This document shows positions 42,369 through 50,544 of a DNA stretch of 64,000 nucleotides, one piece after another (position 1 is the first letter of the stretch; the number at the start of each line of letters is the position of its first letter). The DNA is taken from NCBI GenBank assembly GCA_017468385.1, contig JAFUIQ010000011.1, forward strand, positions 65,622 through 129,621, read 5' to 3'. Made by a program: the position numbers and the translations under genes. Origin of the DNA: Clostridia bacterium. Lineage in GTDB: Bacteria > Bacillota > Clostridia > Oscillospirales > CAG-272. Under the pieces are notes generated by a model. It searched no databases and was not told where the DNA came from. It saw only the letters and a list, made by a program, of their open reading frames with translations.

Positions 42369-43016
42369 ATGATGCGGATTATTACGGGCACAGCCCGGGG
42401 AATCAAATTGACCACGCTGGAGGGCGAGACCACCCGCCCTACCGCCGAGCGGGTGAAGGAAGCCGTTTTTTCCATGATCCAGTTTGAGATCGAGGGACGG
42501 GCGGTGCTGGATCTCTTTGCGGGATCGGGCCAGCTGGCCCTGGAGGCACTGAGCCGCGGCGCGGCCCGTGCTACGATTATCGACGCCTCCCGCGAGGCGG
42601 CCAATGTGATTATGGACAACGCCAAAAAGACCCGGCTGTTTGATCGGTGCCGCATTTCCTGTGCGGATTATGCGTCCTTTATCCGGGGCGCCGCCCATCG
42701 CGAACAGTACGATATCGTGTTCCTGGATCCGCCTTACGCCGCTGGACTGGTGCCGGAGGCGCTGCGCAAGCTGGCCCAGGGAGATCTGTATGCTCCCGGT
42801 GCGGTGATCGTGTGCGAGACGGACAACGGTACCGATGCCCGTCCTTCCCGCCGGAATCGGAGCGAGGAGGAGATCGAGGCGCGGGAAAACGAGGCGATTC
42901 TGCAGGATGTGTTCGGCGGAAGCGAGGAGCTGGCCGCGCTGTATACCGTGCAGAAATCCGTATCCTACGGGCGGTCGCGGATCACACTGCTTCGCCCGGT
43001 GGCAGGTGAGGCGTGA
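42369..43016 (+). CDS. rsmD: 16S rRNA (guanine966-N2)-methyltransferase RsmD
   Basis: A 215-residue SAM-dependent methyltransferase. Motif I DLFAGSGQLALEALSRGA, catalytic DPPYAAG (about 121). MRIITGTARGIKL and TRPTAERVKEAVFSMI are the RsmD hallmarks. An extra charged stretch (RPSRRNRSEEEIEARENEA) lengthens the C-terminal half. Either ATG 42369 or 42372 may be used. rsmD followed by coaD is a conserved arrangement. Confidence 0.93.
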   Translation: MMRIITGTARGIKLTTLEGETTRPTAERVKEAVFSMIQFEIEGRAVLDLFAGSGQLALEALSRGAARATIIDASREAANVIMDNAKKTRLFDRCRISCADYASFIRGAAHREQYDIVFLDPPYAAGLVPEALRKLAQGDLYAPGAVIVCETDNGTDARPSRRNRSEEEIEARENEAILQDVFGGSEELAALYTVQKSVSYGRSRITLLRPVAGEA

Positions 43017-43017
43017 T

Positions 43018-43539
43018 ATGGCAAACGAAAAAAGGATTGCAATGATCACCGGCAGTTTTGATCCGGTGACAAGCGGCCATGCGGATCTGATCCGACGGGC
43101 GGCTAAAATGTTCGATTTTGTGTACGTGGCACTGATGTCCAACGGAGAGAAGGACTCCGCCGCTCACGGCATGTTTACCTATGGGGAGCGTCTTGCCATG
43201 CTGGAGGCGGCCTGCGCCGATCTGGCAGGGGAGGGAATCACCAACGTGAAGGCGGAATTATGCGTCGGCCTGTCCTCCGCCTATGCTGCGGAGCGGGGTG
43301 TGAAATATATCGTCCGCGGCGTGCGCAGCGCGTCGGATTTCGATTACGAATACTCCCTTGCCGCCATCATGAAGCGGTTTGACGCGGATCTGGAAACGGT
43401 GATGCTGCCCGCAGAGCCATCCATCGCCTGTGTTAGCTCCACCTACGTGCGGGAATTGATCAAATACGGCCATCCCATCGGCGATGCCATGCCGAAGAGC
43501 GCAGCACGGTTGGCTGTGTCCCTCTATGGGAAAAAATAA
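43018..43539 (+). CDS. coaD: Phosphopantetheine adenylyltransferase CoaD
   Basis: A 173-residue protein, penultimate step of coenzyme A synthesis (4'-phosphopantetheine + ATP to dephospho-CoA). The nucleotidyltransferase motif is TGSFDPVTSGHADLI; RGVRSASDFDYEY and the ISSTYVR-type end SIACVSSTYVRELI are present. ATG 43018 follows GGTGAGGCGTGAT one base after the rsmD stop. Confidence 0.96.
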   Translation: MANEKRIAMITGSFDPVTSGHADLIRRAAKMFDFVYVALMSNGEKDSAAHGMFTYGERLAMLEAACADLAGEGITNVKAELCVGLSSAYAAERGVKYIVRGVRSASDFDYEYSLAAIMKRFDADLETVMLPAEPSIACVSSTYVRELIKYGHPIGDAMPKSAARLAVSLYGKK

Positions 43540-43550
43540 TATTTCAAAAA

Positions 43551-43576
43551 CAGCGCCGGACAGGCGCTGCTTTTTT
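43551..43576 (+). terminator. Terminator after coaD
   Basis: CAGCGCC-GGACA-GGCGCTG followed by CTTTTTTATTG. Confidence 0.9.
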
Positions 43577-43597
43577 ATTGCAAATTATCGGAGCGGG

Positions 43598-43626
43598 TTG
43601 CGGACGGAGGGAATATGTGCTATAAT
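43598..43626 (+). promoter_or_regulatory. Promoter of the lipoprotein phosphodiesterase gene
   Basis: TTGCGG (43598-43603), 17 bases, TGC-extended TATAAT (43621-43626). Confidence 0.75.
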
Positions 43627-43660
43627 CAAAATAATAAACGCAGTGGAGGAATTGAAAAAT

Positions 43661-45382
43661 ATGAAACACGGCTTTCGATGGATCATGGCGTGTGTGCTGT
43701 TGTCCTGTGCGGTTTTCAGCGGATGCACGGGCAAGGAGAATCCCGACACACCGACCGACACAGCCCAAACACCGGAGCAGCAAGGCTTTGTGCCGTCGCA
43801 GATCACCTTGATCGAGAACGGCGGGAGCGCGTACACCATTGTATATGCATCCGGAAGCGGCGTGGATTATCGCGCTATCGCAACGGATGTGCAGCGGCAG
43901 ATTGAGAAATACACCGGGATAAAGCTGCCCATGAGCCGGGACGGATCCACCGGTGCGCCCACCGAGAACTGTATTCTGGTAGGCCCCACCTCCTTTGCCC
44001 AGTCGATGGCGGTGTGTGACGGAATGCGTGCCCACGATTATACGGTACGTACCGATGGAACACATCTTGTGCTTGGTTTGATCGGGGAAAAGGCAGCGGG
44101 AAATGCGCTGGATGTACTGATCGATGCCGTCGCGGATTATGATGAGACATCGGCCTCTCCGCTGGTTCTGTCGCTGAACGAGTCGGTCACGTTTACCGGA
44201 TACCGCCTGCGCTCCTTTACGGTGGAGGGCGTGTCGCTGAGTGAGTTTGCCATCGTTTACGGAAAGGATGAAAACGCGGATGCGGCTTTGGAGGTACAGG
44301 CACAGATTTTTGATGCCTACGGAAGCCTTTTGCCGGTATATATGGACTGGGAAGCGGACCCCACGGGTCATGAGATCCTCGTGGGTGAGACAAAACGGCC
44401 GGCTTCCAAATCTGTTGCGGCACCCACCGACGCGCTTGGCTATGCCTGGAGCGTGTCTGACGGGAATCTGGTGCTGAAATCCGCGGGACTTCATTCCCTG
44501 ATCCGGGGGGCAGGGCTCACTGCCGATCATTTTGCCGCACTAGGCAAGGAGATCGCTTTGGAAAACGGATATACGGCCGCCGGCACCATTCACAAGCCTG
44601 CCTGGGAGGCTGCATGGGCCGCGGGTACGGACATTCGTGTTATGAGCACTAACGTGCTGGCAGATACGTATATTGTGGATTGGAATGCATATCCCCACGT
44701 CGAGCACCGGAGTGAGATGTTCTTTGCCGCTGTGGAGTATTATCAGCCTGCCATCATCGGTGCCCAGGAGTTTGATGTATACTGGTGGCGGGAATGGAAC
44801 AAGTACGCGCACAAGGATCAGTATGCGATCCATACAGCCGACAATCCCAGAGTCAGTGGGGAAAAATACCTATCCAACATCATCTACCGCACCGATCTTC
44901 TGGAGATGGAAGAGGGAGGGAATGTTTACTACAAATACAACACCAACGGCCGGTGCCGTGTGATGTGCTGGGGTGTGTTCAAGGTGAAGGCCACCGGGGA
45001 GCGGTTCATCTTCCTCAACACCCATTGGGATGTGGACGGAGTGAATGCCGACGGCACAAAAAACCCCGGATACAAGCCGCAACAGGCTGCGGAGACGGTG
45101 ACCATGCTCCGGGATCTGCAGGCGAAGTATGACCTTCCCGTGATCTGCACGGCGGACTGGAACACACAGGAGACTTCCGACATCATGCAGAACTTCCTCA
45201 AGGAGATGGACATGGTGATTACCCGGCAAGTGCTGCACTCGGAACAGATTAATTATATCGATATGATTCTGGCCACCAAGGATGTGAGCGTGCTGCGCTG
45301 GGATCGGCTGGAATACCACAGAAAACCGGATCTGGGAACGGATCACCCGTGGGTGATGGCGGACTTGAAACTGCCGGATTGA
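43661..45382 (+). CDS. Lipoprotein with an exonuclease/endonuclease/phosphatase domain
   Basis: A 573-residue protein. ATG 43661 starts a lipoprotein signal (MKHGFRWIMACVLLSCAVF, lipobox VFSGC, Cys at about 22) after GGAGGAATTGAAAAAT. Residues about 50-300 have strands typical of carbohydrate-active enzyme N-domains (YTIVYASGSGVDYRAIA, QRQIEKYTGIKLP). The C-terminal 220 residues are an endonuclease/exonuclease/phosphatase fold: IRVMSTNVLADTY, IIGAQEFDVYWW, IFLNTHWDVDG, CTADWNTQETSD and TDHPWVMADL, the metal-dependent phosphodiesterase core. It would act outside the membrane on a phosphodiester such as a glycan- or lipid-linked one. The substrate is unknown. Confidence 0.78.
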   Translation: MKHGFRWIMACVLLSCAVFSGCTGKENPDTPTDTAQTPEQQGFVPSQITLIENGGSAYTIVYASGSGVDYRAIATDVQRQIEKYTGIKLPMSRDGSTGAPTENCILVGPTSFAQSMAVCDGMRAHDYTVRTDGTHLVLGLIGEKAAGNALDVLIDAVADYDETSASPLVLSLNESVTFTGYRLRSFTVEGVSLSEFAIVYGKDENADAALEVQAQIFDAYGSLLPVYMDWEADPTGHEILVGETKRPASKSVAAPTDALGYAWSVSDGNLVLKSAGLHSLIRGAGLTADHFAALGKEIALENGYTAAGTIHKPAWEAAWAAGTDIRVMSTNVLADTYIVDWNAYPHVEHRSEMFFAAVEYYQPAIIGAQEFDVYWWREWNKYAHKDQYAIHTADNPRVSGEKYLSNIIYRTDLLEMEEGGNVYYKYNTNGRCRVMCWGVFKVKATGERFIFLNTHWDVDGVNADGTKNPGYKPQQAAETVTMLRDLQAKYDLPVICTADWNTQETSDIMQNFLKEMDMVITRQVLHSEQINYIDMILATKDVSVLRWDRLEYHRKPDLGTDHPWVMADLKLPD

Positions 45383-45393
45383 ATAACCTGACA

Positions 45394-45427
45394 AACAGGG
45401 CGAGAGGAAACTCTCGCCTTGTTTTTT
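45394..45427 (+). terminator. Terminator after the lipoprotein gene
   Basis: AACAGGGCGAGAG-GAAA-CTCTCGCCTTGTT with one G-U pair, running into TTTTTTT. Confidence 0.88.
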
Positions 45428-45611
45428 TGCACTCCGAATACGGTTATCCGTGTGCGAAAAATGTATAATTTTGGCGATTGCGGAAAGTGCAGGAATAGCC
45501 AAAATGTTGGAAAATGTTGGAAGGGACAGAATTCCCCTCGGGAAATGCTGCGGATTTGAGAAAAATGAGGAGAAATACCAAGAAAAATTTCATAAAATGC
45601 AAAAAAAACTA

Positions 45612-45640
45612 TTGAATTTCCCATGAAAGTGTATTATAAT
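45612..45640 (+). promoter_or_regulatory. Promoter of the division and cell-wall cluster
   Basis: TTGAAT (45612-45617), 17 bases, TATAAT (45635-45640). The 190 bases upstream (45424-45611) hold no gene I can support. Confidence 0.85.
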
Positions 45641-45649
45641 GTTTACAGT

Positions 45650-45674
45650 GTGGTGAAGTGTGGGGGAAAGTAGT
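45650..45674 (+). promoter_or_regulatory. MraZ-box array (operator)
   Basis: Three 5-base boxes GTGGT (45650), GTGGG (45660) and GTAGT (45670) with exactly 10-base spacing, near the start of transcription. This matches the known MraZ operator (GTGGG-type repeats every ten bases), so MraZ should repress its own operon here. Confidence 0.8.
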
Positions 45675-45705
45675 GTAAAATTCCACAGGAAAGGAGCTGA
45701 AAACT

Positions 45706-46125
45706 ATGTTGATGGGGAAATTCACGCATAATCTGGATGCGAAGAATCGTCTGTTCATCCCGGCCAAGCATCGGGATCAGTTGGGCGAAACTTTTGTGAT
45801 TACCCGCAATATAGACAAGTGCCTTTCTGTGTTCTCCATGGAAGAGTGGGAAAAGTACACGGACAAGCTGGAACAGCTCCCCTCCACCCAGGCCCGTGAG
45901 ATCGCCCGCTTCATCTACTCCAACGCCGCGGATGTACAGCCCGACTCCCAGGGGCGTGTTCTGATTCCCGCCGAACTGCTTGCCTATGCCGGCATCGAAA
46001 AGAGTGCTGTGGTGGTTGGCTGCGGCCGCCATGCGGAGATCTGGGCAGAGGAAATCTGGAACGAAAAGAACAGCGGCGAAAATGCAGAGTCCCTGACGGA
46101 GCAGATGATCCGTCTCGGCTTCTGA
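45706..46125 (+). CDS. mraZ: Transcriptional regulator MraZ
   Basis: A 139-residue AbrB-like regulator with two swapped-hairpin halves: GKFTHNLDAKNRLFIPAKHR and DVQPDSQGRVLIPAELLAYA. GGAAAGGAGCTGAAAACT precedes the ATG. It controls the division and cell-wall cluster by binding the boxes just upstream. rsmH follows 19 bases after its stop. Confidence 0.97.
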   Translation: MLMGKFTHNLDAKNRLFIPAKHRDQLGETFVITRNIDKCLSVFSMEEWEKYTDKLEQLPSTQAREIARFIYSNAADVQPDSQGRVLIPAELLAYAGIEKSAVVVGCGRHAEIWAEEIWNEKNSGENAESLTEQMIRLGF

Positions 46126-46144
46126 CGGATACGGAGTTTCATCT

Positions 46145-47083
46145 ATGGAATTTTCTCACGTATCGATTCTGGCTCCCGAATGTATGGAGATCCTGCAGCC
46201 GGAGCGAGGCGGTGTGTATGTGGATTGCACGGCCGGCGGCGGCGGGCACTCCTTTGAAATAGCACGGCGGCTGCCCGAGGGCGGTCGGCTGATCTGCCTG
46301 GATCGGGATGATGCCGCCCTGGCGGCCTGCGAGAAACGGCTCGCCCCCTTCTCCGATCGGGTAACTTTGGTGAAAACGAATTTTTCCGGCATCGGCGCCG
46401 CGCTGGATATGCTGGGCATCGAACAGATTCACGGCGTTATGTGGGATCTGGGCGTGTCCTCCTACCAGTTGGACGAAAAAGGACGGGGCTTCTCCTATAC
46501 CGCCGAGGCTCCTCTGGATATGCGGATGGATCAAACCGCTGCTTTCTGTGCGAGGGATGTGGTCAACGGTTATTCCGAGGCGGAACTCACCCGCGTGATC
46601 CGTGACTACGGCGAGGAAAAATTTGCGGCCCGCGTGGCCCGCGCCATCTGCGAAAAACGGGCAGAAAAAGAAATTGAAACTACCTCCGAGCTGGCACAGA
46701 TCGTCCATCAGGCGATTCCCGCGGCGGCTCGGTTCAAGGAAAATCAGCATCCCGCACGCCGCACCTTTCAGGCGATCCGCATTGAGGTGAACGGGGAGCT
46801 GGATTCCATCCCGCCCTCCCTGGAGGAGGCTATCCGGCGACTGGCCCCCGGCGGCCGCGCCGCGGTGATCACCTTCCATTCGCTGGAGGACCGCATCGCC
46901 AAGCAAACCTTTGCCAATCTGGCATCGGGATGCACTTGCCCGCCCAACTTCCCCGTGTGTGTGTGCGGCAAGAAACCTACCGTCAAAATCCTGAACAAGA
47001 AACCGATTCTCCCCACCGAGGCGGAGATGAACGATAACCCCCGCTCCCGCAGTGCGAAATTGCGCGGAGTGGAAAAACTGTAA
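46145..47083 (+). CDS. rsmH: 16S rRNA (cytosine1402-N4)-methyltransferase RsmH
   Basis: A 312-residue protein (MraW). SAM-binding motif VDCTAGGGGHSFEIA, then MWDLGVSSYQLDEKGRGFSY and DMRMDQTA, the RsmH signature blocks, with a C-terminal ITFHSLEDRIAKQTF. CTTGCP...CVCGKK near the end are family Cys residues. It methylates C1402 of 16S rRNA. Second gene of the cluster, as usual. Confidence 0.96.
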   Translation: MEFSHVSILAPECMEILQPERGGVYVDCTAGGGGHSFEIARRLPEGGRLICLDRDDAALAACEKRLAPFSDRVTLVKTNFSGIGAALDMLGIEQIHGVMWDLGVSSYQLDEKGRGFSYTAEAPLDMRMDQTAAFCARDVVNGYSEAELTRVIRDYGEEKFAARVARAICEKRAEKEIETTSELAQIVHQAIPAAARFKENQHPARRTFQAIRIEVNGELDSIPPSLEEAIRRLAPGGRAAVITFHSLEDRIAKQTFANLASGCTCPPNFPVCVCGKKPTVKILNKKPILPTEAEMNDNPRSRSAKLRGVEKL

Positions 47084-47118
47084 CGAACGAATTTGATTAG
47101 TATTTGGGAGGCTCTCAC

Positions 47119-47955
47119 ATGACCACGTATCATGCTGCTGATCCGCGCGCCACTACCGGGAATCCCCTCTGCGATAAACTGAGACGGCAGTACAGCGGGC
47201 GTCTTACCGCCGCTGCCGCTCGCTCCGTACCTACATCGGAATTGATGGCACGGGTACAGCAGGGGCTGAATCCCTATGAGAATACTCCCGCCGTTACCTA
47301 TCAGAGTGCCCGTCCGGCACCGGCCCGTCCTGCACAGCCGATGCAGAATCGCGCACCGCAGTCGATGAGCCGTCCGGCACCCGCCCGCACGGAGACCGTA
47401 CGCCGGAATGCCCAGGCAAGACCTGCTGGGGACCGTGTGAAAAAATCCGCCGCTCCGGCCGCCCGCACCAGACAGGCAGCCCCCACCGCCCGCCGTCCTA
47501 TGCCCGTATCCGCTGTGAGACGCGCTCCCGCGGCAAAGGAAATCCGCATGGCCAGCAAGCCCTTCCCGCTGGCAACGGTATCCCTGCTTGCTATCTTCAC
47601 TGTAATGATCATGGTCATCATGGTCAGTTTCGCACAGAATTATGAACTGAACGGCGAGATCTCCGCCTTGGAAGCCCAGGCACAGGCGCTGGCACAGAGT
47701 GAGAGAGAGTTGTCTCTGGCTTTGGAGGAGCGGGACGACATCCGCGTCATCGAGGATATCGCCATCAACCGCATCGGTATGGTCCGCGGCAATCTGGTGG
47801 AAAGCCGTTTTGTGTCCGTGTCCGGCGGTGACCGCATTGTTTTGAATAATGCCGCTCAGGAATCCGATAAGCAGGAGGGCGGTTACGGATTGTTCTCCAC
47901 CATGCTGTCCGCTATCGGAGAGAATCTGGATAAATTGAGAGAGTACGTGGACTGA
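47119..47955 (+). CDS. ftsL: FtsL-like division protein with a long N-terminal extension
   Basis: A 278-residue protein; ATG 47119 follows GGGAGGCTCTCAC. FtsL is usually about 100-120 residues: one membrane helix plus a leucine-zipper coiled coil outside. Here the helix (PLATVSLLAIFTVMIMVIMV, about residues 155-175) and coiled coil (NYELNGEISALEAQAQALAQ, then RELSLALEERDDIRVIE) are preceded by about 150 cytoplasmic residues rich in Pro, Ala and Arg (PAPARPAQPMQNRAPQ), low in sequence complexity. ftsL position between rsmH and the PBP supports the call. The extension may interact with cytoplasmic division partners. Confidence 0.85.
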   Translation: MTTYHAADPRATTGNPLCDKLRRQYSGRLTAAAARSVPTSELMARVQQGLNPYENTPAVTYQSARPAPARPAQPMQNRAPQSMSRPAPARTETVRRNAQARPAGDRVKKSAAPAARTRQAAPTARRPMPVSAVRRAPAAKEIRMASKPFPLATVSLLAIFTVMIMVIMVSFAQNYELNGEISALEAQAQALAQSERELSLALEERDDIRVIEDIAINRIGMVRGNLVESRFVSVSGGDRIVLNNAAQESDKQEGGYGLFSTMLSAIGENLDKLREYVD

Positions 47956-48134
47956 CGCGAGGATGCAGCATTGCGCCCCGCGTTTTTTCCAAAAAGATAC
48001 ATATATCCCGTTTTTTGCATATTTACGCCAAGGCACGCGTACAATACATACGGGAATCCGCAAGCATAGTGGGTGCTTGCGGTTTTTCGGCCAGTAAGTG
48101 GCTTTGCAAACTGTTCGGTAATGGAGGAGATATC

Positions 48135-50495
48135 GTGGCGTCATCTGCCAAGAGGATTGATAGGCGCACCGTAATGCGGTCGCTGATCGTTATGGCTGTG
48201 TTTCTGCTGGTGGCGGCAGTGCTGATCTTTGCGCTGTTCCGACTGCAGATTCTGGAATACGATTATTACCAAAAAGAAGTAATCGATCAGCTGACCCACG
48301 AAACGGAGGTCAATCCGGAGCGGGGCATCATCTACGATCGGAACGGAAATATACTGGCTACCAACACCACGGTGTATCTGATCTTCATCTCTCCCCAGGA
48401 TATCATCGACGCCATGGCGGAGGCGGAAGCCGCGGCCGTGGAAGCCGCCGCGGACGGAAAGGAATCCGAATCGGATTACAAAACCGCCTATACATGGACA
48501 TCCGCCGACGGAACAGTACATAACGATGTGAAGATGAACGAACTGATCGCCCGGGCGCTGTCGGATATTCTCGGCGTGGATTACGATTCCGTGATCGAGA
48601 AAGCGGCGATGAACGGCCGCCGGTATGAGGTGATCAAGAAAAACGTGGAGCAATCAGACGCGGAGCGGGTGCGGGAGTTTATCTCCGAATACGGCTTCAC
48701 CCGCCAGATCTACCTGCGCGCCTCGGCCAAGCGATACTATCCTTACGATACGCTGGCCTGCCACGTTCTGGGATTCACCAACAGCGACGGCGTGGGCATC
48801 TACGGTCTGGAGGCCCAGTACAACAACATCCTGGAGGGCACATCCGGCCGCTATATCAAGGCCCAGGACGCCCACAACGGTGACATGCCCTTCGATTACG
48901 AGAGCTATGTGGAGGCCGAAAACGGCTACAACATCGTCACCACGCTGGATCTGTACATCCAGTATGAGCTGGAGAACCAACTGAAAACCACCTATTACGA
49001 ATCCGGGGCGGGCAACCGCGTGTCCGGCATCGTAATCGACGTGAATACGGGCGGCGTTCTGGCCATGGCCACCTATCCCGCCTTTGACTTGAACAATCCC
49101 TACAAGCTGGATGAGGATTCCCAGAAGAAACTGGATACGCTGGATCCGGAATCGGATGAGTACACCCAGATGTATTACAATCTGCTCTACACCATGTGGA
49201 AAAACAAGGCTACTACGGAGCTGTATGAGCCGGGATCCACGTTCAAGATCGTTACTACCGCTATGGGCCTGGAGGAAAACGTCATCCGCCTGGAGGAGAA
49301 TTTCACCTGCACCGGTGCTCTCAAGATTGAGGGCTGGACACAGCCGATCAAATGCCACAAAAAAGGCGGTCACGGTACACTGCCGTTCTATCAGATGCTG
49401 CAGCAATCCTGCAACCCCACCATGATGCAGCTGGCCAACCGGCTGGGGCAGGATACCTTCTATAACTATTTCCTGTCCTTCGGATACAATTCCATCACGG
49501 GCATCGATCTGCCCGGAGAAAGCTATCCCATCGTCAGCTCCAAAAACAATTTCGGCGGGGTTTCCCTGGCGGTCTATTCCTTCGGTCAGACCTTCAAGAT
49601 TACCCCCATCCAGCAGATCACGGCGGTATCCGCCGTGGCCAACGGCGGCTATCTGATGACACCCCATCTTCTGCGGGAAATCGTGGACGATGAAGGCAAC
49701 GTGATCCAGTCCTACGAGACGGACGCGGTCCGTCAGGTGGTCAGCACGGAAACCTGCGATACCATCGACTGGATTCTGGAAGACGGCGTGTCCGGCAACG
49801 GCGGCGCGAAAAACGCCTACGTGAAAGGATACAAGGTAGCGGCCAAGACCGGTACCTCCCAGAAGCAGGATAAATACGACGCAAACGGAGAGCGTTCCTT
49901 CCGTATCGGCTCCTGTGTGGCTTATGCCCCCGCCGATGACGCCAAAATCGCCGCATTGATCATGGTGGATGAACCTATGAAAGGCTCGGTGTACGGCAGC
50001 GTGGTGGCGGCTCCCTATGTGTCCAAACTGTTGTCCTTCGTTCTCCCTTATATGGGAATCGAGGCCCAGTATACCGAGGAAGAACTGAAGAAAATCGAGA
50101 TCAGCCTATCCAACTACGTGGGTGCTACCGTGGAGGCGTCCAAAGCCGATCTGGGCTGGCGCGGCATCCAGTACACCATCGTAGGCGATGGCGACAAGAT
50201 CACGGCGCAGGTTCCTGCCGCCGGATCCACCATATTCAAGGATACCGGCAAACTGATCCTGTATACAGGTGAGGAAGTGCCGAAAAATACAGTCAAAGTG
50301 CCCGATCTCGTCGGTAAGACGGCGGAGGCGGCCAATCGACTGCTTGTGAATGCAGGCCTGAATGTTTCGATCACTGGCGCGACCAACGGCGATACCGCAA
50401 CGGTTATCAGCCAGACGCCCGCCGCGGGCGAAACGGTTCCGTCCGCCACCGTTGTCACCATTGAGGTGCGCCATCTGGGACTGACGGACGACTGA
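48135..50495 (+). CDS. Class B penicillin-binding protein with PASTA repeats (SpoVD/PBP2B-like)
   Basis: A 786-residue transpeptidase. GTG 48135 is chosen because TGGAGGAGATATC precedes it; the longer frame to 48015 has no such site. A membrane helix at about 20-42 (LIVMAVFLLVAAVLIFALF), a pedestal domain with RGIIYDRNGNILATNTT, then the transpeptidase: active-site STFK in EPGSTFKIV, SxN in SCNP, and KTGTSQ. Two PASTA domains end the protein (SNYVGATVEASKADLGWRG, then VKVPDLVGKTAEAANRLL). The position in the cluster is that of ftsI or spoVD, so it cross-links septal or spore peptidoglycan. Which of the two cannot be decided from the sequence. Confidence 0.9.
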   Translation: MASSAKRIDRRTVMRSLIVMAVFLLVAAVLIFALFRLQILEYDYYQKEVIDQLTHETEVNPERGIIYDRNGNILATNTTVYLIFISPQDIIDAMAEAEAAAVEAAADGKESESDYKTAYTWTSADGTVHNDVKMNELIARALSDILGVDYDSVIEKAAMNGRRYEVIKKNVEQSDAERVREFISEYGFTRQIYLRASAKRYYPYDTLACHVLGFTNSDGVGIYGLEAQYNNILEGTSGRYIKAQDAHNGDMPFDYESYVEAENGYNIVTTLDLYIQYELENQLKTTYYESGAGNRVSGIVIDVNTGGVLAMATYPAFDLNNPYKLDEDSQKKLDTLDPESDEYTQMYYNLLYTMWKNKATTELYEPGSTFKIVTTAMGLEENVIRLEENFTCTGALKIEGWTQPIKCHKKGGHGTLPFYQMLQQSCNPTMMQLANRLGQDTFYNYFLSFGYNSITGIDLPGESYPIVSSKNNFGGVSLAVYSFGQTFKITPIQQITAVSAVANGGYLMTPHLLREIVDDEGNVIQSYETDAVRQVVSTETCDTIDWILEDGVSGNGGAKNAYVKGYKVAAKTGTSQKQDKYDANGERSFRIGSCVAYAPADDAKIAALIMVDEPMKGSVYGSVVAAPYVSKLLSFVLPYMGIEAQYTEEELKKIEISLSNYVGATVEASKADLGWRGIQYTIVGDGDKITAQVPAAGSTIFKDTGKLILYTGEEVPKNTVKVPDLVGKTAEAANRLLVNAGLNVSITGATNGDTATVISQTPAAGETVPSATVVTIEVRHLGLTDD

Positions 50496-50501
50496 TACGG
50501 G

Positions 50502-50535
50502 CCGGAAGTGAAAAGTCATACAACTTCACTTCCGG
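50502..50535 (+). other. Stem-loop overlapping the murE ribosome binding site
   Basis: CCGGAAGTGAA (50502-50512) pairs perfectly with TTCACTTCCGG (50525-50535). The last two G are the first of the GGAGG (50534-50538) that serves murE, so the hairpin could hide the ribosome site. There is no T-run, so it is not an ordinary terminator. Confidence 0.55.
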
Positions 50536-50544
50536 AGGTATCCT

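Noticed and set aside
45650-45674. Regular 10-base repeats that could suggest a CRISPR or tandem array
   Set aside because: Only three 5-base boxes spaced by ten bases directly before mraZ; this is the MraZ operator. No CRISPR repeat-spacer array exists in the window.
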